Source: Desulfosarcina sp046496365 (GTDB taxonomy: Bacteria; Desulfobacterota; Desulfobacteria; Desulfobacterales; Desulfosarcinaceae). From it: 64,000 nt of DNA. The first letter of the stretch is position 1, and each line of letters opens with the position of its first letter. The notes under the pieces are model-generated. The model was not told where the DNA came from. It was given only the letters and a program-made list of their open reading frames with translations, and did not search any database. The stretch spans positions 1-64,000 of the forward strand of contig NZ_JAWOHB010000099.1 in the NCBI RefSeq assembly GCF_046496365.1. The letters run 5' to 3'. The translations under genes and the position numbers were made by a program. This document shows, piece by piece, positions 51,847-60,235 of this stretch.

Positions 51847-52410
51847 CTATTTAGTTTGTTTATCAAGGGGAGCTTTACGAAAACGGATATCAAACCTTTT
51901 AAGCTGCAGCCCCTTGACAGAAGCATCCTGGTTGATGGACAAAAGTTTGACATCCACATACTTCTGGGAGGATTCAATCCGCGTCATGTACTCTGCGATC
52001 GTCGGGTTGTCCAATGCGATACCGACGACTTTAACGTTGCCTGATTTTTCTTCCAACCCCGTGAGCCACATGCGTTTTTCAATCGCAAGTCTGGACATGT
52101 CATCCAGCAGTTCAACGGGCGCTTTTCTGGTGAGATCCAAGGATTTGATGACTTCAATTTTTTTATTCAGAACGTCCAGCTTTTTTTTGATATCCGCGAT
52201 TTCCTGGTTGATTTTGTTGTACTTTTCAACCTGTGCCTTGGTCTCTGCGATTTGTTTGTCCAGCGTTTTGATCTTGCCGGACAACAGGTGGTTGAACCAG
52301 GCGGCAACAATCACAACAAGAACAAGTGACAACAGAAATATGGACACCTGTCTTCTTATGTTCTCTTTTTTCCGGGCGGCTCGAAATGGGAGTAAATTAA
52401 TCCGTATCAT
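51847..52410 (-). CDS. pilN: Type IV pilus assembly protein PilN
   Basis: This 187-residue PilN protein begins with the conserved cytoplasmic motif MIRINLLPFR that binds PilM. A transmembrane helix (about 23-43) and a coiled coil (about 50-90) follow, then a periplasmic ferredoxin-like domain (about 100-180). It starts 4 bp inside the pilM 3' end, a coupled arrangement. The length is normal for the family. Confidence 0.95.
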   Translation of the reverse strand: MIRINLLPFRAARKKENIRRQVSIFLLSLVLVVIVAAWFNHLLSGKIKTLDKQIAETKAQVEKYNKINQEIADIKKKLDVLNKKIEVIKSLDLTRKAPVELLDDMSRLAIEKRMWLTGLEEKSGNVKVVGIALDNPTIAEYMTRIESSQKYVDVKLLSINQDASVKGLQLKRFDIRFRKAPLDKQTK

Positions 52411-53465
52411 TTATCATCAACTTTTCTCGTTGCCAATCCCATGCTGATTGAAGCCTGGGGGGCTATGCGTTTTAGGAATTCCACATCAAACCTGTTTTGA
52501 TCGATATGCAAACCCTCAAAGGGATTGATGGTCGTCACTTCAGCAGAGGTTTCGACAGATAATAACTGCCTGAATTCTTTTATGTTACCTCCACCACCAC
52601 TGAGGATTATCTTCTTAATCTGATCATCGGGGTAGGTTGAATAAAAGAAGTCCAGGGCACGCCTAATTTCTGTACACCAGTCCGACACGACGGAGGAAAC
52701 AATGTCCGAAAGATCACCGGCAGTAATTTTTTCGGATTGGTCGCCGAACTTGATCTGCTCGGCCTCTTCGAGGGAACAGTCGATAAGGGATGCTATTTTC
52801 TGATTAATCTGGCCACAACCGAGGGAAACATCTCTCATGAAAACAGATTGTTTACCTTTAAGAATATTCAATGAAGTCTTGCTTGCACCAATATCGATAA
52901 GTGCCGTGTTTTCATTTTCGGCCGGCGTATAATTGAATTCATAAATGTTTTGAAGGGCAAACGCATCCACATCAATGATGCAGGGGTTGAGCCCGGCCAT
53001 TTGGGCAAGGTTCACATAGTCGTTGACCATTTCCTTTTTTGCAGCAACCAGCAGTACATTCATCTGGTTGGGATTGCTTTCATTTTCACCCAGAATTTGA
53101 AAGTCCAGGTTTACATCTGAGATATCAAACGGGATGTATTGTTCCGCTTCAAAGCTGATGGTGTCCTGCAGTTGTTCTTCCGACATGGCCTGAACATTGA
53201 TCTTTTTTACGATGACTGAGTAGCCGCCAACCGAGAGGGCAACGTTATGGCCTTTTATGCCATAGTTCTTAAACAACTGGCGGATGGTGTCCGAGACTTG
53301 TTCCGCATCTTTTATGGTGCCATCTTCAATCAGGCCCGGAGCGATGTCGATAATACCAAAACGTTCGAGGGTGCCGCCCTTTTTCGTCTCGGATATCTCA
53401 GCCGCTTTAATCGATCTGGATCCGATGTCAAGGCCAATTAGCCGGTCTTTTTTTCCAAAAAACAT
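52407..53465 (-). CDS. pilM: Type IV pilus assembly actin-like ATPase PilM
   Basis: This 352-residue PilM protein is an actin-like ATPase of the cytoplasmic side of the pilus platform. The phosphate-1 motif is LIGLDIGSRSIKAAEI at about 8-23; phosphate-2 and connect regions appear as ENTALIDIGASKTSLNIL and KKIILSGGGGNIKEF. It binds the PilN N-terminus, encoded next. A small XRE gene lies 11 bp upstream of its start on the same strand. Confidence 0.96.
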   Translation of the reverse strand: MFFGKKDRLIGLDIGSRSIKAAEISETKKGGTLERFGIIDIAPGLIEDGTIKDAEQVSDTIRQLFKNYGIKGHNVALSVGGYSVIVKKINVQAMSEEQLQDTISFEAEQYIPFDISDVNLDFQILGENESNPNQMNVLLVAAKKEMVNDYVNLAQMAGLNPCIIDVDAFALQNIYEFNYTPAENENTALIDIGASKTSLNILKGKQSVFMRDVSLGCGQINQKIASLIDCSLEEAEQIKFGDQSEKITAGDLSDIVSSVVSDWCTEIRRALDFFYSTYPDDQIKKIILSGGGGNIKEFRQLLSVETSAEVTTINPFEGLHIDQNRFDVEFLKRIAPQASISMGLATRKVDDK

Positions 53466-53476
53466 GGTTAGCTCTT

Positions 53477-53683
53477 CTATTCGCCAAAAATTTTTTTACT
53501 GTCCGAAAGGCTGTAACCAAGAGCCAGCAAAATTTTTCTTTTGGTTTCCAGCCGACACGGTTTTCCCTCTTCGATCCGCGTAATCGTTATGGGCGAGACA
53601 TTCGCTTCCCTCGCCAGCTCCGACTTGCTCATCAAAAGGGACTCCCTAATTTCTTTTAATGCGTTCTTCACCATTTGAACCAT
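53477..53683 (-). CDS. Small XRE-type helix-turn-helix protein upstream of pilM
   Basis: This 68-residue protein is almost entirely an XRE helix-turn-helix: ALKEIRESLLMSKSELAREANVSPITITRIEEG, then CRLETKRKILLALGYSL. It precedes pilM by 11 bp and probably shares the pil transcript, so it may regulate pilus genes. ATG 53683 is chosen because conserved sequence begins there; an in-frame ATG at 53851 would add 56 residues of low complexity and lies upstream of a TATAAT-like box (complement of 53820-53825). The start is uncertain. Confidence 0.7.
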   Translation of the reverse strand: MVQMVKNALKEIRESLLMSKSELAREANVSPITITRIEEGKPCRLETKRKILLALGYSLSDSKKIFGE

Positions 53684-53851
53684 CGTCTTATGGCAATCAA
53701 AAAAGTAATCACAAGGTTCGCTTTTCAATAAGGACTCTGGATTGCTGTTTGTCAGTTTGGAGACAATTGCTGACGCTCGATTCCGATTCAAGACCCAAAA
53801 CATCTCTTTGTCAAGCAAAATTATACGACTTTTATGCATAATTTTGTTCAC

Positions 53852-54216
53852 TTAAGCTATATTGTGGCTTCCTATAACTCATTACCCTTATCTTGAGCGC
53901 CGACGGGTTCGGTTTTTCCCCTAGCCGGCGTTGGCATGCGGACATGAACCCGTGCAGGGAAAATAGTTTATGGATATAGGCATTTAATTCACAGTGCATT
54001 GACAGGATACTCCGGTTTCTTTATATGCTCATAGGGTCTTGACTGACCATTTACTGTTCAATTCGGCATTAACCGGGAAAACTTTAGTACCATGTGGCCT
54101 CCCCCCCAAAAAAAACTATTGCCGCCCAATGCGCCTGGGTTACCGCATCGGATGCGTGTTCGATCACGCATATTTGCCCAGACCGACCTGAAATCTATGG
54201 CAGATAAGAAAATTTC
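53852..54216. other. Divergent intergenic region between pil genes and the sensor kinase
   Basis: The gap between the pil cluster and the plus-strand kinase has no coding frame. A CCGACGGGTTCGGTTTTT segment near 53900 looks like a weak stem with a T-run. A possible TATAAT on the minus strand sits at 53820-53825, just outside. No sigma-54 consensus was found here. Confidence 0.4.
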
Positions 54217-55641
54217 ATGAAACCCGCAAACATTTCAGAACGGGCCCAGCCCTTTCGTCTGGTAAAATATTTTACGTTTTCCAGCCTTGTTGTCATTCTA
54301 ATCGGGACCATTACCCTTTCCGTGCTCAACACCCACTGGGTACGTTCCATGCAATACCAGGAAAGCGAAGACTATGCCTTGCTGCTTATCGAGAACCTGA
54401 ACCATCAGGTTTTTTTGCAGTTTATTCTCCCGGTGGGGATAAAGTATGGAAAAATTGAACTGAGGAATCAGGAACAGTTTGAGAGAATGGACAGCGTTGT
54501 CCGCAGTACATTGCACAGTTTTAAAGTTGAAATGGTCAATATCTACAGCAAGAATGACATCATTGCATACAGTTTTTCACCTGAACTGGTGGGGCTTGAG
54601 AATATCGGAGGCAGCTTTTACAATAACGCATTAGCAGGCAAATCGTCTTCCAAGCTGGTCCAAAGCGGTTCATTCTGGGAAATCCTACTGGGGATTCCCA
54701 AAGAGATTAAAATCGTCACATTTGCTCCCTTGAGAGCCGAGAAACCGCTTTCCCCCCTCTCCGGTCCAGTTTTGGGCGTTGTCGAAATCAGGCAGGATCT
54801 GTCCAGTGATTACCAAAAAATTTTCAAGTTTCAGGTACTGGTGATCTGCACGATCAGCGTGGTCATGGGGATTCTGCTGGTGACCTTGATCTTTGTGGTC
54901 AAGCGGGGCGAGGACATCATCGAGAAACGGGCTCTTGAGCGAATACGGCTTAAAGATCAGTTGGCCAGGGCCAAGCATATGTCATCACTGGGGGAGATGG
55001 TAGCCGGTGTCTCCCATGAGATCAGAAATCCGCTCGGGATTATCAGCAGTTCTGCAGAATTGCTGAAAAAAAAGATGGACCCCCAGGACGCCTTGAATGC
55101 CATTGCCGATATCATCGTGGCGGAAGCCCGGCGGTTGAACAGTATTATTACTGATTTTTTAAATTTCGCGCGTCCCAAAACACCCAACCGGAGGCCCTGT
55201 CGAATTGATACTGTGATTGCTAAAAATATCCATTTCCTTGAATCGCAGATAAACAACAACGGATACGCTGTCAGAACCTATTTCGAGGATAACATTCCCT
55301 CGATTTTGGCTGATGGGGACATGCTCTACCAGGCGTTTCTCAATTTATTGATCAACGCGATGCAGGCCATGCCCCAGGGGGGTGTCATCGAAGTGACTGT
55401 TGAAACGGGTGATGGCTCTTTGTGGGTCTATATCGAGGATGAAGGTGAGGGCGTTTCCGCATCGGTCATGGAAAAGATCTGGGACCCATTTTTCACCACG
55501 AAAGAAAAAGGCACGGGGTTGGGGTTGGGAATCGTAAGGAACATTATCGAGTCCCACCACGGGTTGATTCGGATTGACAATCGACCCGGAAAAGGGGCCC
55601 GGGTTTCTGTCAAATTTCCGTTAAGTCAGGAGAATCTGTAA
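54217..55641 (+). CDS. Membrane sensor histidine kinase (NtrB/ZraS/PilS-like)
   Basis: This 474-residue kinase has two transmembrane helices (about 22-40 and 207-228) flanking a periplasmic sensor of about 165 residues. A cytoplasmic coiled coil follows, then HisKA with H267 in MVAGVSHEIRNPLG. The HATPase region has N (NLLINAMQAM), G1 (IEDEGEGVS), F and G2 (GTGLGLGIVRNI) boxes. It overlaps the sigma-54 regulator start by 1 bp (TAATG), so the pair forms one two-component system. Being divergent from pilMNOPQ it may control pili, but its domain layout fits ZraS-like stress sensors equally well. Confidence 0.92.
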   Translation: MKPANISERAQPFRLVKYFTFSSLVVILIGTITLSVLNTHWVRSMQYQESEDYALLLIENLNHQVFLQFILPVGIKYGKIELRNQEQFERMDSVVRSTLHSFKVEMVNIYSKNDIIAYSFSPELVGLENIGGSFYNNALAGKSSSKLVQSGSFWEILLGIPKEIKIVTFAPLRAEKPLSPLSGPVLGVVEIRQDLSSDYQKIFKFQVLVICTISVVMGILLVTLIFVVKRGEDIIEKRALERIRLKDQLARAKHMSSLGEMVAGVSHEIRNPLGIISSSAELLKKKMDPQDALNAIADIIVAEARRLNSIITDFLNFARPKTPNRRPCRIDTVIAKNIHFLESQINNNGYAVRTYFEDNIPSILADGDMLYQAFLNLLINAMQAMPQGGVIEVTVETGDGSLWVYIEDEGEGVSASVMEKIWDPFFTTKEKGTGLGLGIVRNIIESHHGLIRIDNRPGKGARVSVKFPLSQENL

Positions 55642-57014
55642 TGGAAACAATCCTCATTGTTGACGATGAGAAGAATTACACGCTCATTCTTGCCGCCGTT
55701 CTTGAAGATGCTGGATTTGAGACGCTGGCTGCCAACAGCGGCCCGGAAGCGCTTGCTATTCTTTCTGAATCCGATGTTGATCTGGTGCTGACGGATATGA
55801 AAATGCCGGCCATGGACGGCATTGAGCTTCTTGAGTGCATCAAAAAAGAAGATGCGGATCTTCCGGTAATCATGATGACCGCCCACGGCACCGTCGAAAA
55901 AGCAGTGGAGGCCATGCAGAAAGGGGCCTATAGCTACATTCTCAAGCCCTTCGACAATGAACGGCTCGTTCTTTTTGCAACCAAGGCCGTTTCCATGTTC
56001 CGTGTGGTCAAGGAGAACCGCCAGCTCCGCAGTGCCGTGGAGAGCCGCTACAGCTTTCATAATATCATCGGCAAAAGCAAAGCCATGCAGGATGTCTTTC
56101 ACCTTGTCCGGAAAGTCGCACCGGCTGCGGCAACGGTCCTCATCGAAGGCGCCAGCGGTACGGGAAAAGAACTGGTGGCCAATGCCTTGCATTTCAACAG
56201 CCCCAGAAAGGAGAAGCCATTTGTAGCGGTCAATTGTTCCGCACTGGTCGAATCTTTATTGGAGAGCGAATTGTTTGGCCATGAAAGAGGCGCCTTCACC
56301 GGGGCGGTTTCCATGAAAAAAGGGCGCTTTGAAATCGCAGACGGGGGGTCACTGTTTCTGGATGAGATCGGCGAACTCTCCGCGGGCCTGCAGGTTAAAC
56401 TGCTTCGCGTGCTCCAGGAACGGGTGATCGAACGGGTAGGCGGGGTAAAGCCGATTCCTGTTAACATCCGTCTGATTGCAGCGACCAACAAATCCCTCAA
56501 GGCGGAGGTGGCCGATGGTAATTTCCGGGAAGACCTTTTTTACCGGCTTAACGTCGTCCCCATTACCCTGCCGCCGCTGCGCGAGCGGTTGGAGGATATC
56601 CGGCCCCTGGTGGGGCATTTCATCGCCAAATACAGTGGTGAGCGCAGTACAGGGCCGCCGGTGATCGGCATTGACCGGGAAGTGGAGCGGCTGTTTTACG
56701 AATACGACTGGCCGGGAAATGTCCGCGAACTTGAAAATGTCATCGAGCGGGCTGTGGTGATGAGTCCTGAGGAGATCATTCAGGTGTCTGATCTGCCAAA
56801 AGATTTCATCGACAATGCCCACAGCACCCTGCATATGGACGGCATTCCTGTGGATGCCAATCTATATGACACCCTGGCACTTGTTGAAAAAAACATGATC
56901 ATCCGGGCCTTGAAAAAAGCCAACTACGTTCAGGCCCGCGCAGCTGATTTTTTAGGCATCGGCAAAAGTGGCTTAAATCAAAAAATAAAAAAATACAGGC
57001 TGTTTAACCGCTGA
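55641..57014 (+). CDS. Sigma-54-dependent response regulator (NtrC family)
   Basis: This 457-residue activator has a receiver with D52 (LVLTDMKMPAMDG), and a AAA+ domain with Walker A GASGTGKE, the sigma-54-contacting loop GAFTGAV and Walker B SLFLDEIGEL. A C-terminal Fis-type helix-turn-helix follows (QARAADFLGIGKSGLNQKIKK). The GAFTGA loop carries no unusual residue. It should drive RpoN promoters upon phosphorylation by the linked kinase. Its end overlaps the convergent TPR gene by 11 bp. Confidence 0.95.
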   Translation: METILIVDDEKNYTLILAAVLEDAGFETLAANSGPEALAILSESDVDLVLTDMKMPAMDGIELLECIKKEDADLPVIMMTAHGTVEKAVEAMQKGAYSYILKPFDNERLVLFATKAVSMFRVVKENRQLRSAVESRYSFHNIIGKSKAMQDVFHLVRKVAPAAATVLIEGASGTGKELVANALHFNSPRKEKPFVAVNCSALVESLLESELFGHERGAFTGAVSMKKGRFEIADGGSLFLDEIGELSAGLQVKLLRVLQERVIERVGGVKPIPVNIRLIAATNKSLKAEVADGNFREDLFYRLNVVPITLPPLRERLEDIRPLVGHFIAKYSGERSTGPPVIGIDREVERLFYEYDWPGNVRELENVIERAVVMSPEEIIQVSDLPKDFIDNAHSTLHMDGIPVDANLYDTLALVEKNMIIRALKKANYVQARAADFLGIGKSGLNQKIKKYRLFNR

Positions 57015-57690
57015 CTGTTTCCTTTACCAGCTCGCTGTACAGGCTGTCAGGAAAATCGGCTAAAAGTTGTTTGTACATGCTGGTGCTTTTCGCTTTGTCG
57101 CCGCCGGCATCATAAAGCCAGGCCAGGTTGAAAAGCGCCCCGCTCTGCATGGTCTTGTCCTTGTCCGACGCGATCATTTCAAAATAACGAATTGCCTGAT
57201 CGTAATCTTTTTTGAAAACATATGCGTGCCCAAGGCCGCTCAATATGAGGTTTTTCAACGCCGGAAACTGGGTGAAGTCATCCAGCGCCCTAGTGTACAT
57301 GACAATGGCAGTGTCGACGTCACCGCCATGGTAGCAAATGTCCCCATATAGGATCCGCGCAATTTTTGCCGCGTTTTTGGAGCCATATCCATTAAAAATT
57401 GCATTAAAATCGGCCTTCACCCGGTCATAGGCCGTCTTGGGATCGGTGTCCTGAAGGGCTGCTGAATACATGTTGACCGCTTTTTCAACCAGCTCAGAGG
57501 CCCGATTTTCATTCCTTTCGGAAACCTGGCGCACCGTTGCCGCGGTGATCAAGAGCACGAGAACAACTCCCGTGCAGATCAGAATCATTTTGGCATTGGA
57601 TCTTCCGAAGGCGATCAGTTTCCCTGAAAATGTAATAAACTGATCGGGTTCTTTCAAAAGCTGTTTGCGTGTCGATGTTCCTTTGGCCAT
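57004..57690 (-). CDS. TPR-repeat membrane protein (YfgM-like)
   Basis: This 228-residue protein has one N-terminal transmembrane helix (about 35-57) after a basic cytoplasmic tail and then a helical repeat region with several TPR-like units (YHGGDVDTAIVMYTRALDD; KKDYDQAIRYFEMIA; DAGGDKAKSTSMYKQLL). It resembles YfgM, a periplasmic chaperone-associated protein. ATG 57690 has TGGAGGAAGA upstream. It overlaps the 3' end of the PfkB gene by 37 bp, indicating coupling. Confidence 0.82.
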   Translation of the reverse strand: MAKGTSTRKQLLKEPDQFITFSGKLIAFGRSNAKMILICTGVVLVLLITAATVRQVSERNENRASELVEKAVNMYSAALQDTDPKTAYDRVKADFNAIFNGYGSKNAAKIARILYGDICYHGGDVDTAIVMYTRALDDFTQFPALKNLILSGLGHAYVFKKDYDQAIRYFEMIASDKDKTMQSGALFNLAWLYDAGGDKAKSTSMYKQLLADFPDSLYSELVKETVSG

Positions 57691-58679
57691 TCTTCCTCCA
57701 GTTTTTCTTTGATTCGAATCCATCCATCGGCGGGGATATCGGCGCCGACCACCTGACATACCTCATAACCGCACGCCGAAGCAAGCCGGCCGCTTTCTGC
57801 ATGGGCATAACCGTTCACCAGTCCGTAAAGGAAACCGGCTGCCCATAGATCTCCAGCGCCGGTGGTGTCAATGGCCGGTCTTGAACCCTGGGCCGGGATT
57901 CGGTACACGTCATTCCCCTGCCGGATGAAGCTTCCTTCGGCGCCGACTTTCAGCACGGCAAGATCTACATGCCGGGCCAGCCTGGCCAGTGCCTGGGTTT
58001 CGTTCCTAAACCCGGTATAGGCCAGGGCTTCGTCTTCATTGACGATGAGGAGGTCCACATATGCTTCGATAATATCATCGCGAATGAACTTGGATTGTTC
58101 TACAAGGGTGAAACTGGCCAGATCAAGAGAAATCTGTGCTCCGGCGACGCTTGCGGATTTAAGTGCGGCCGACATTAACTCAGGGTTAAACAGCAGATAG
58201 CCCTCCATGTGGACCACCGCACTGTCTCTAAAACATTCTGGGGTAATCTCTTCCGGCTGTGTATCTGCCGATGCTCCCAGGTAGGTGAGCATGGTGCGTT
58301 GGGCATCGGGAGTGATGATCGAAAGCACACGACCGGTGGGCAGGTTGGATGTCATCAAAAAGGGTTCCACGCCCCGTTCAACCAGGGCGGTCTGGAAAAA
58401 ACGTCCGGTGCCGTCATTGCCCCGCTTGCCGACAAAGCGTGCCTGGCCCCCCAGCTGGCCGATGCCCACAGCCGTATTGCATGCCGATCCGCCCGGTACC
58501 ACGAATGGTTCCGTAGACACCTGGTTGAGTACGGTTTCCAGGGTGGGCATATCCACGAGGGTCATGCCGCCCTTTTTAACGCCGATGCGACGTACAAAAT
58601 CATCGCTTTCGTAAACCAATATATCCACAAGCGCGGAACCCAGCCCAACGATCCTCGTTTTAGCAGGTTGCAGCTTCAA
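57654..58679 (-). CDS. PfkB-family carbohydrate/adenosine kinase
   Basis: This 341-residue ribokinase-family sugar or nucleoside kinase has an N-terminal GLGSALVDILV and the PfkB signature 1 region VPGGSACNTAVGIGQLGG. The C-terminal signature DTTGAGDLWAAGFLYGL carries the catalytic Asp. The family includes adenosine kinase, which this resembles in the N-terminal motif. The start is a TTG at 58679 with AAGGAGT five bases upstream, and no ATG fits as well. It lies 25 bp after the SH3b gene. Confidence 0.88.
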   Translation of the reverse strand: MKLQPAKTRIVGLGSALVDILVYESDDFVRRIGVKKGGMTLVDMPTLETVLNQVSTEPFVVPGGSACNTAVGIGQLGGQARFVGKRGNDGTGRFFQTALVERGVEPFLMTSNLPTGRVLSIITPDAQRTMLTYLGASADTQPEEITPECFRDSAVVHMEGYLLFNPELMSAALKSASVAGAQISLDLASFTLVEQSKFIRDDIIEAYVDLLIVNEDEALAYTGFRNETQALARLARHVDLAVLKVGAEGSFIRQGNDVYRIPAQGSRPAIDTTGAGDLWAAGFLYGLVNGYAHAESGRLASACGYEVCQVVGADIPADGWIRIKEKLEEEWPKEHRHANSF

Positions 58680-58704
58680 GCCGACTCCTTAACCACCGAT
58701 GCCC

Positions 58705-59142
58705 CTACCAGACCAGGGAGCGATGAATCCAGCCCTTGTCCCCATCCGCGTGGACAACATGCAGCCAGTCGCCTTTTTCTTCCAGCACCTTGAAAGGCAC
58801 ACCCTTGTCCACGGTAAACTGGATATCGTTTTCGGTTCCCGGCCCCGAACGGACATTGCAGTTGTCGTTTTTTACAATCACCGTTTTTATGTCGGCGATA
58901 AGGGAGCTGTGAATCCATCCGCGATCGCCTTCGAAATCCTCGAACAGATACCAGCTGCCCTGCTTCTGGAGCACATTCAGGGGATGATATTGTTCCACCT
59001 GCCAGATGACGGTGTCACTCGTATCCGGACCGGTGCGTACGTTGGCGATGTCGGTCTTCACACTCATCCGTTCCGCCTGCAAATTATCTGCGCCGGCGAT
59101 CACAAGGATCATCGCCAGAAAAATAGGGATTGATTTTTGCAT
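58705..59142 (-). CDS. Exported double SH3b-domain protein
   Basis: This 145-residue protein has a signal peptide (residues 1-23, ending NLQA). Two tandem bacterial SH3 repeats follow (about 28-83 and 87-145), each with the V/CRTGPxT start and a W-x-GD-GWI-HSSL end. Such domains bind peptidoglycan or peptide ligands in the envelope. The partner is unknown. It lies 18 bp after the Fur-FeoA gene and before the PfkB gene. Confidence 0.88.
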   Translation of the reverse strand: MQKSIPIFLAMILVIAGADNLQAERMSVKTDIANVRTGPDTSDTVIWQVEQYHPLNVLQKQGSWYLFEDFEGDRGWIHSSLIADIKTVIVKNDNCNVRSGPGTENDIQFTVDKGVPFKVLEEKGDWLHVVHADGDKGWIHRSLVW

Positions 59143-59160
59143 TCAGTCTTTAAGTACGGG

Positions 59161-59850
59161 CTATGGCTTACACGGGTTGACCTGAACCAGAAGCTTCTGG
59201 GCCATGCCGCGTCCGAGTACGATTCGTTTGTAGTCCACACCGATAACCAACTGTCCCTGTCCTGAGTTGGTGATCACCTCCACCTGGTCACCGATCCGAA
59301 GGCCCATGGCCATCATGTGTGCCCGCGCCGTTGGGCCGCCGTCCAGTCGGGCGATTACCAGACGCTCCCCTTTGGGTGCTTCCGAAAGAGGGAGCAATTC
59401 CTGACGCTGCGACATGCATGGGGCGCAGATTCCATACATCTCCATTTTGTGCTGGAGCAGATGGAATCCATGGCGCGCGGCAGCCTGTATCTGAAGCGAC
59501 TCAAGCTGGGGGTCTTCAAATTCCACGATCTTTCCGCACTTGGTACAGACCATGTGGTCATGGTGCTGGCCCAGGTGTCGGTGTTCATAAAGAATATCCC
59601 CATTTCCGAACTGCTGTTTGCTGGCGAACCCATACTGGCACATCAATTTCAACGTGTCACGGACAAATTCCGGATCCATTTGGTGACCCGATGCGTTAAG
59701 CCGTTCGATCATCTGATCCGAGGACACATGACCATCGGTCTGCATGAAGACTTCCATGACTTTGAACCGGTCTTCAAAGTTCGTGAGCTGATCCTGTTTG
59801 AAGAGCTTGCAGAACTGTTCTTTTTCCCGCTTGTGCAGTGTCTGATACAT
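59161..59850 (-). CDS. Fur-family regulator fused to a FeoA (SH3-like) domain
   Basis: This 229-residue protein fuses two modules. Residues 1-150 form a Fur-type repressor with a winged helix, the metal cluster HRHLGQHHDHMVCTKCG and a second CxxC (GICAPC). Residues about 155-225 form a FeoA-like SH3 domain (ARLDGGPTARAHMMAMGLRIGD; YKRIVLGRGMAQKLLV). FeoA normally assists the FeoB ferrous-iron transporter, and such fusions link iron sensing to transport. No feoB is in the window. ATG 59850 has AAGGTC upstream. Confidence 0.92.
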   Translation of the reverse strand: MYQTLHKREKEQFCKLFKQDQLTNFEDRFKVMEVFMQTDGHVSSDQMIERLNASGHQMDPEFVRDTLKLMCQYGFASKQQFGNGDILYEHRHLGQHHDHMVCTKCGKIVEFEDPQLESLQIQAAARHGFHLLQHKMEMYGICAPCMSQRQELLPLSEAPKGERLVIARLDGGPTARAHMMAMGLRIGDQVEVITNSGQGQLVIGVDYKRIVLGRGMAQKLLVQVNPCKP

Positions 59851-59902
59851 GGGTTGACCTTAACGAGACGAAGAAGAAAAACCCGTCGACCTAAAGAAGG
59901 TA

Positions 59903-59921
59903 GGCCGGCCTCATGCCGGCC
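59903..59921 (-). terminator. Hairpin between fmdB-like and fur-feoA genes
   Basis: GGCCGGC (59903-59909) and GCCGGCC (59915-59921) form a perfect 7-bp stem overlapping the stop codon of the zinc-ribbon gene. On the minus strand it is followed by TACCTTCTTT, a loose T-rich stretch, so it could attenuate readthrough into the fur-feoA gene. Confidence 0.45.
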
Positions 59922-60162
59922 CGGGGATGGTGTAGGTGGTGCACGAACCCGAACTGCAGGTCCGTGTCTGCGTACCGGCGCTGGCGTCGGCCGATCGGCC
60001 GACGCCGGAGCCGGTGACCACATGGCTGGTAGTGGAGAGAATTCGTTCCAGGTTGCCGGATCCGCACTGGGAACAGGCCATTTCCAACTCCTCTTGCTTG
60101 TTCAGCACCAGCAGCTCCATGTATGCTTCACAGTCCAGGCATTTGAATTCGAATATAGGCAT
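59911..60162 (-). CDS. FmdB-family zinc-ribbon protein
   Basis: This 83-residue protein of the FmdB/regulatory family has a zinc ribbon at the N-terminus: MPIFEFKCLDC, then CSQCGSGNLERI. A Ser/Thr/Gly-rich tail with a CSSGSC pair follows. The role of this family is uncertain, though it is often found near formamidase-type or C1-metabolism genes. It lies 73 bp after recN on the same strand. Confidence 0.82.
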   Translation of the reverse strand: MPIFEFKCLDCEAYMELLVLNKQEELEMACSQCGSGNLERILSTTSHVVTGSGVGRSADASAGTQTRTCSSGSCTTYTIPGPA

Positions 60163-60235
60163 CTTATCTCCTTATGGAAAAATTGGTTTAAAACTGACCA
60201 TCATCTTTTGATTGTCAAGCATCAAAGCCGCTTGG

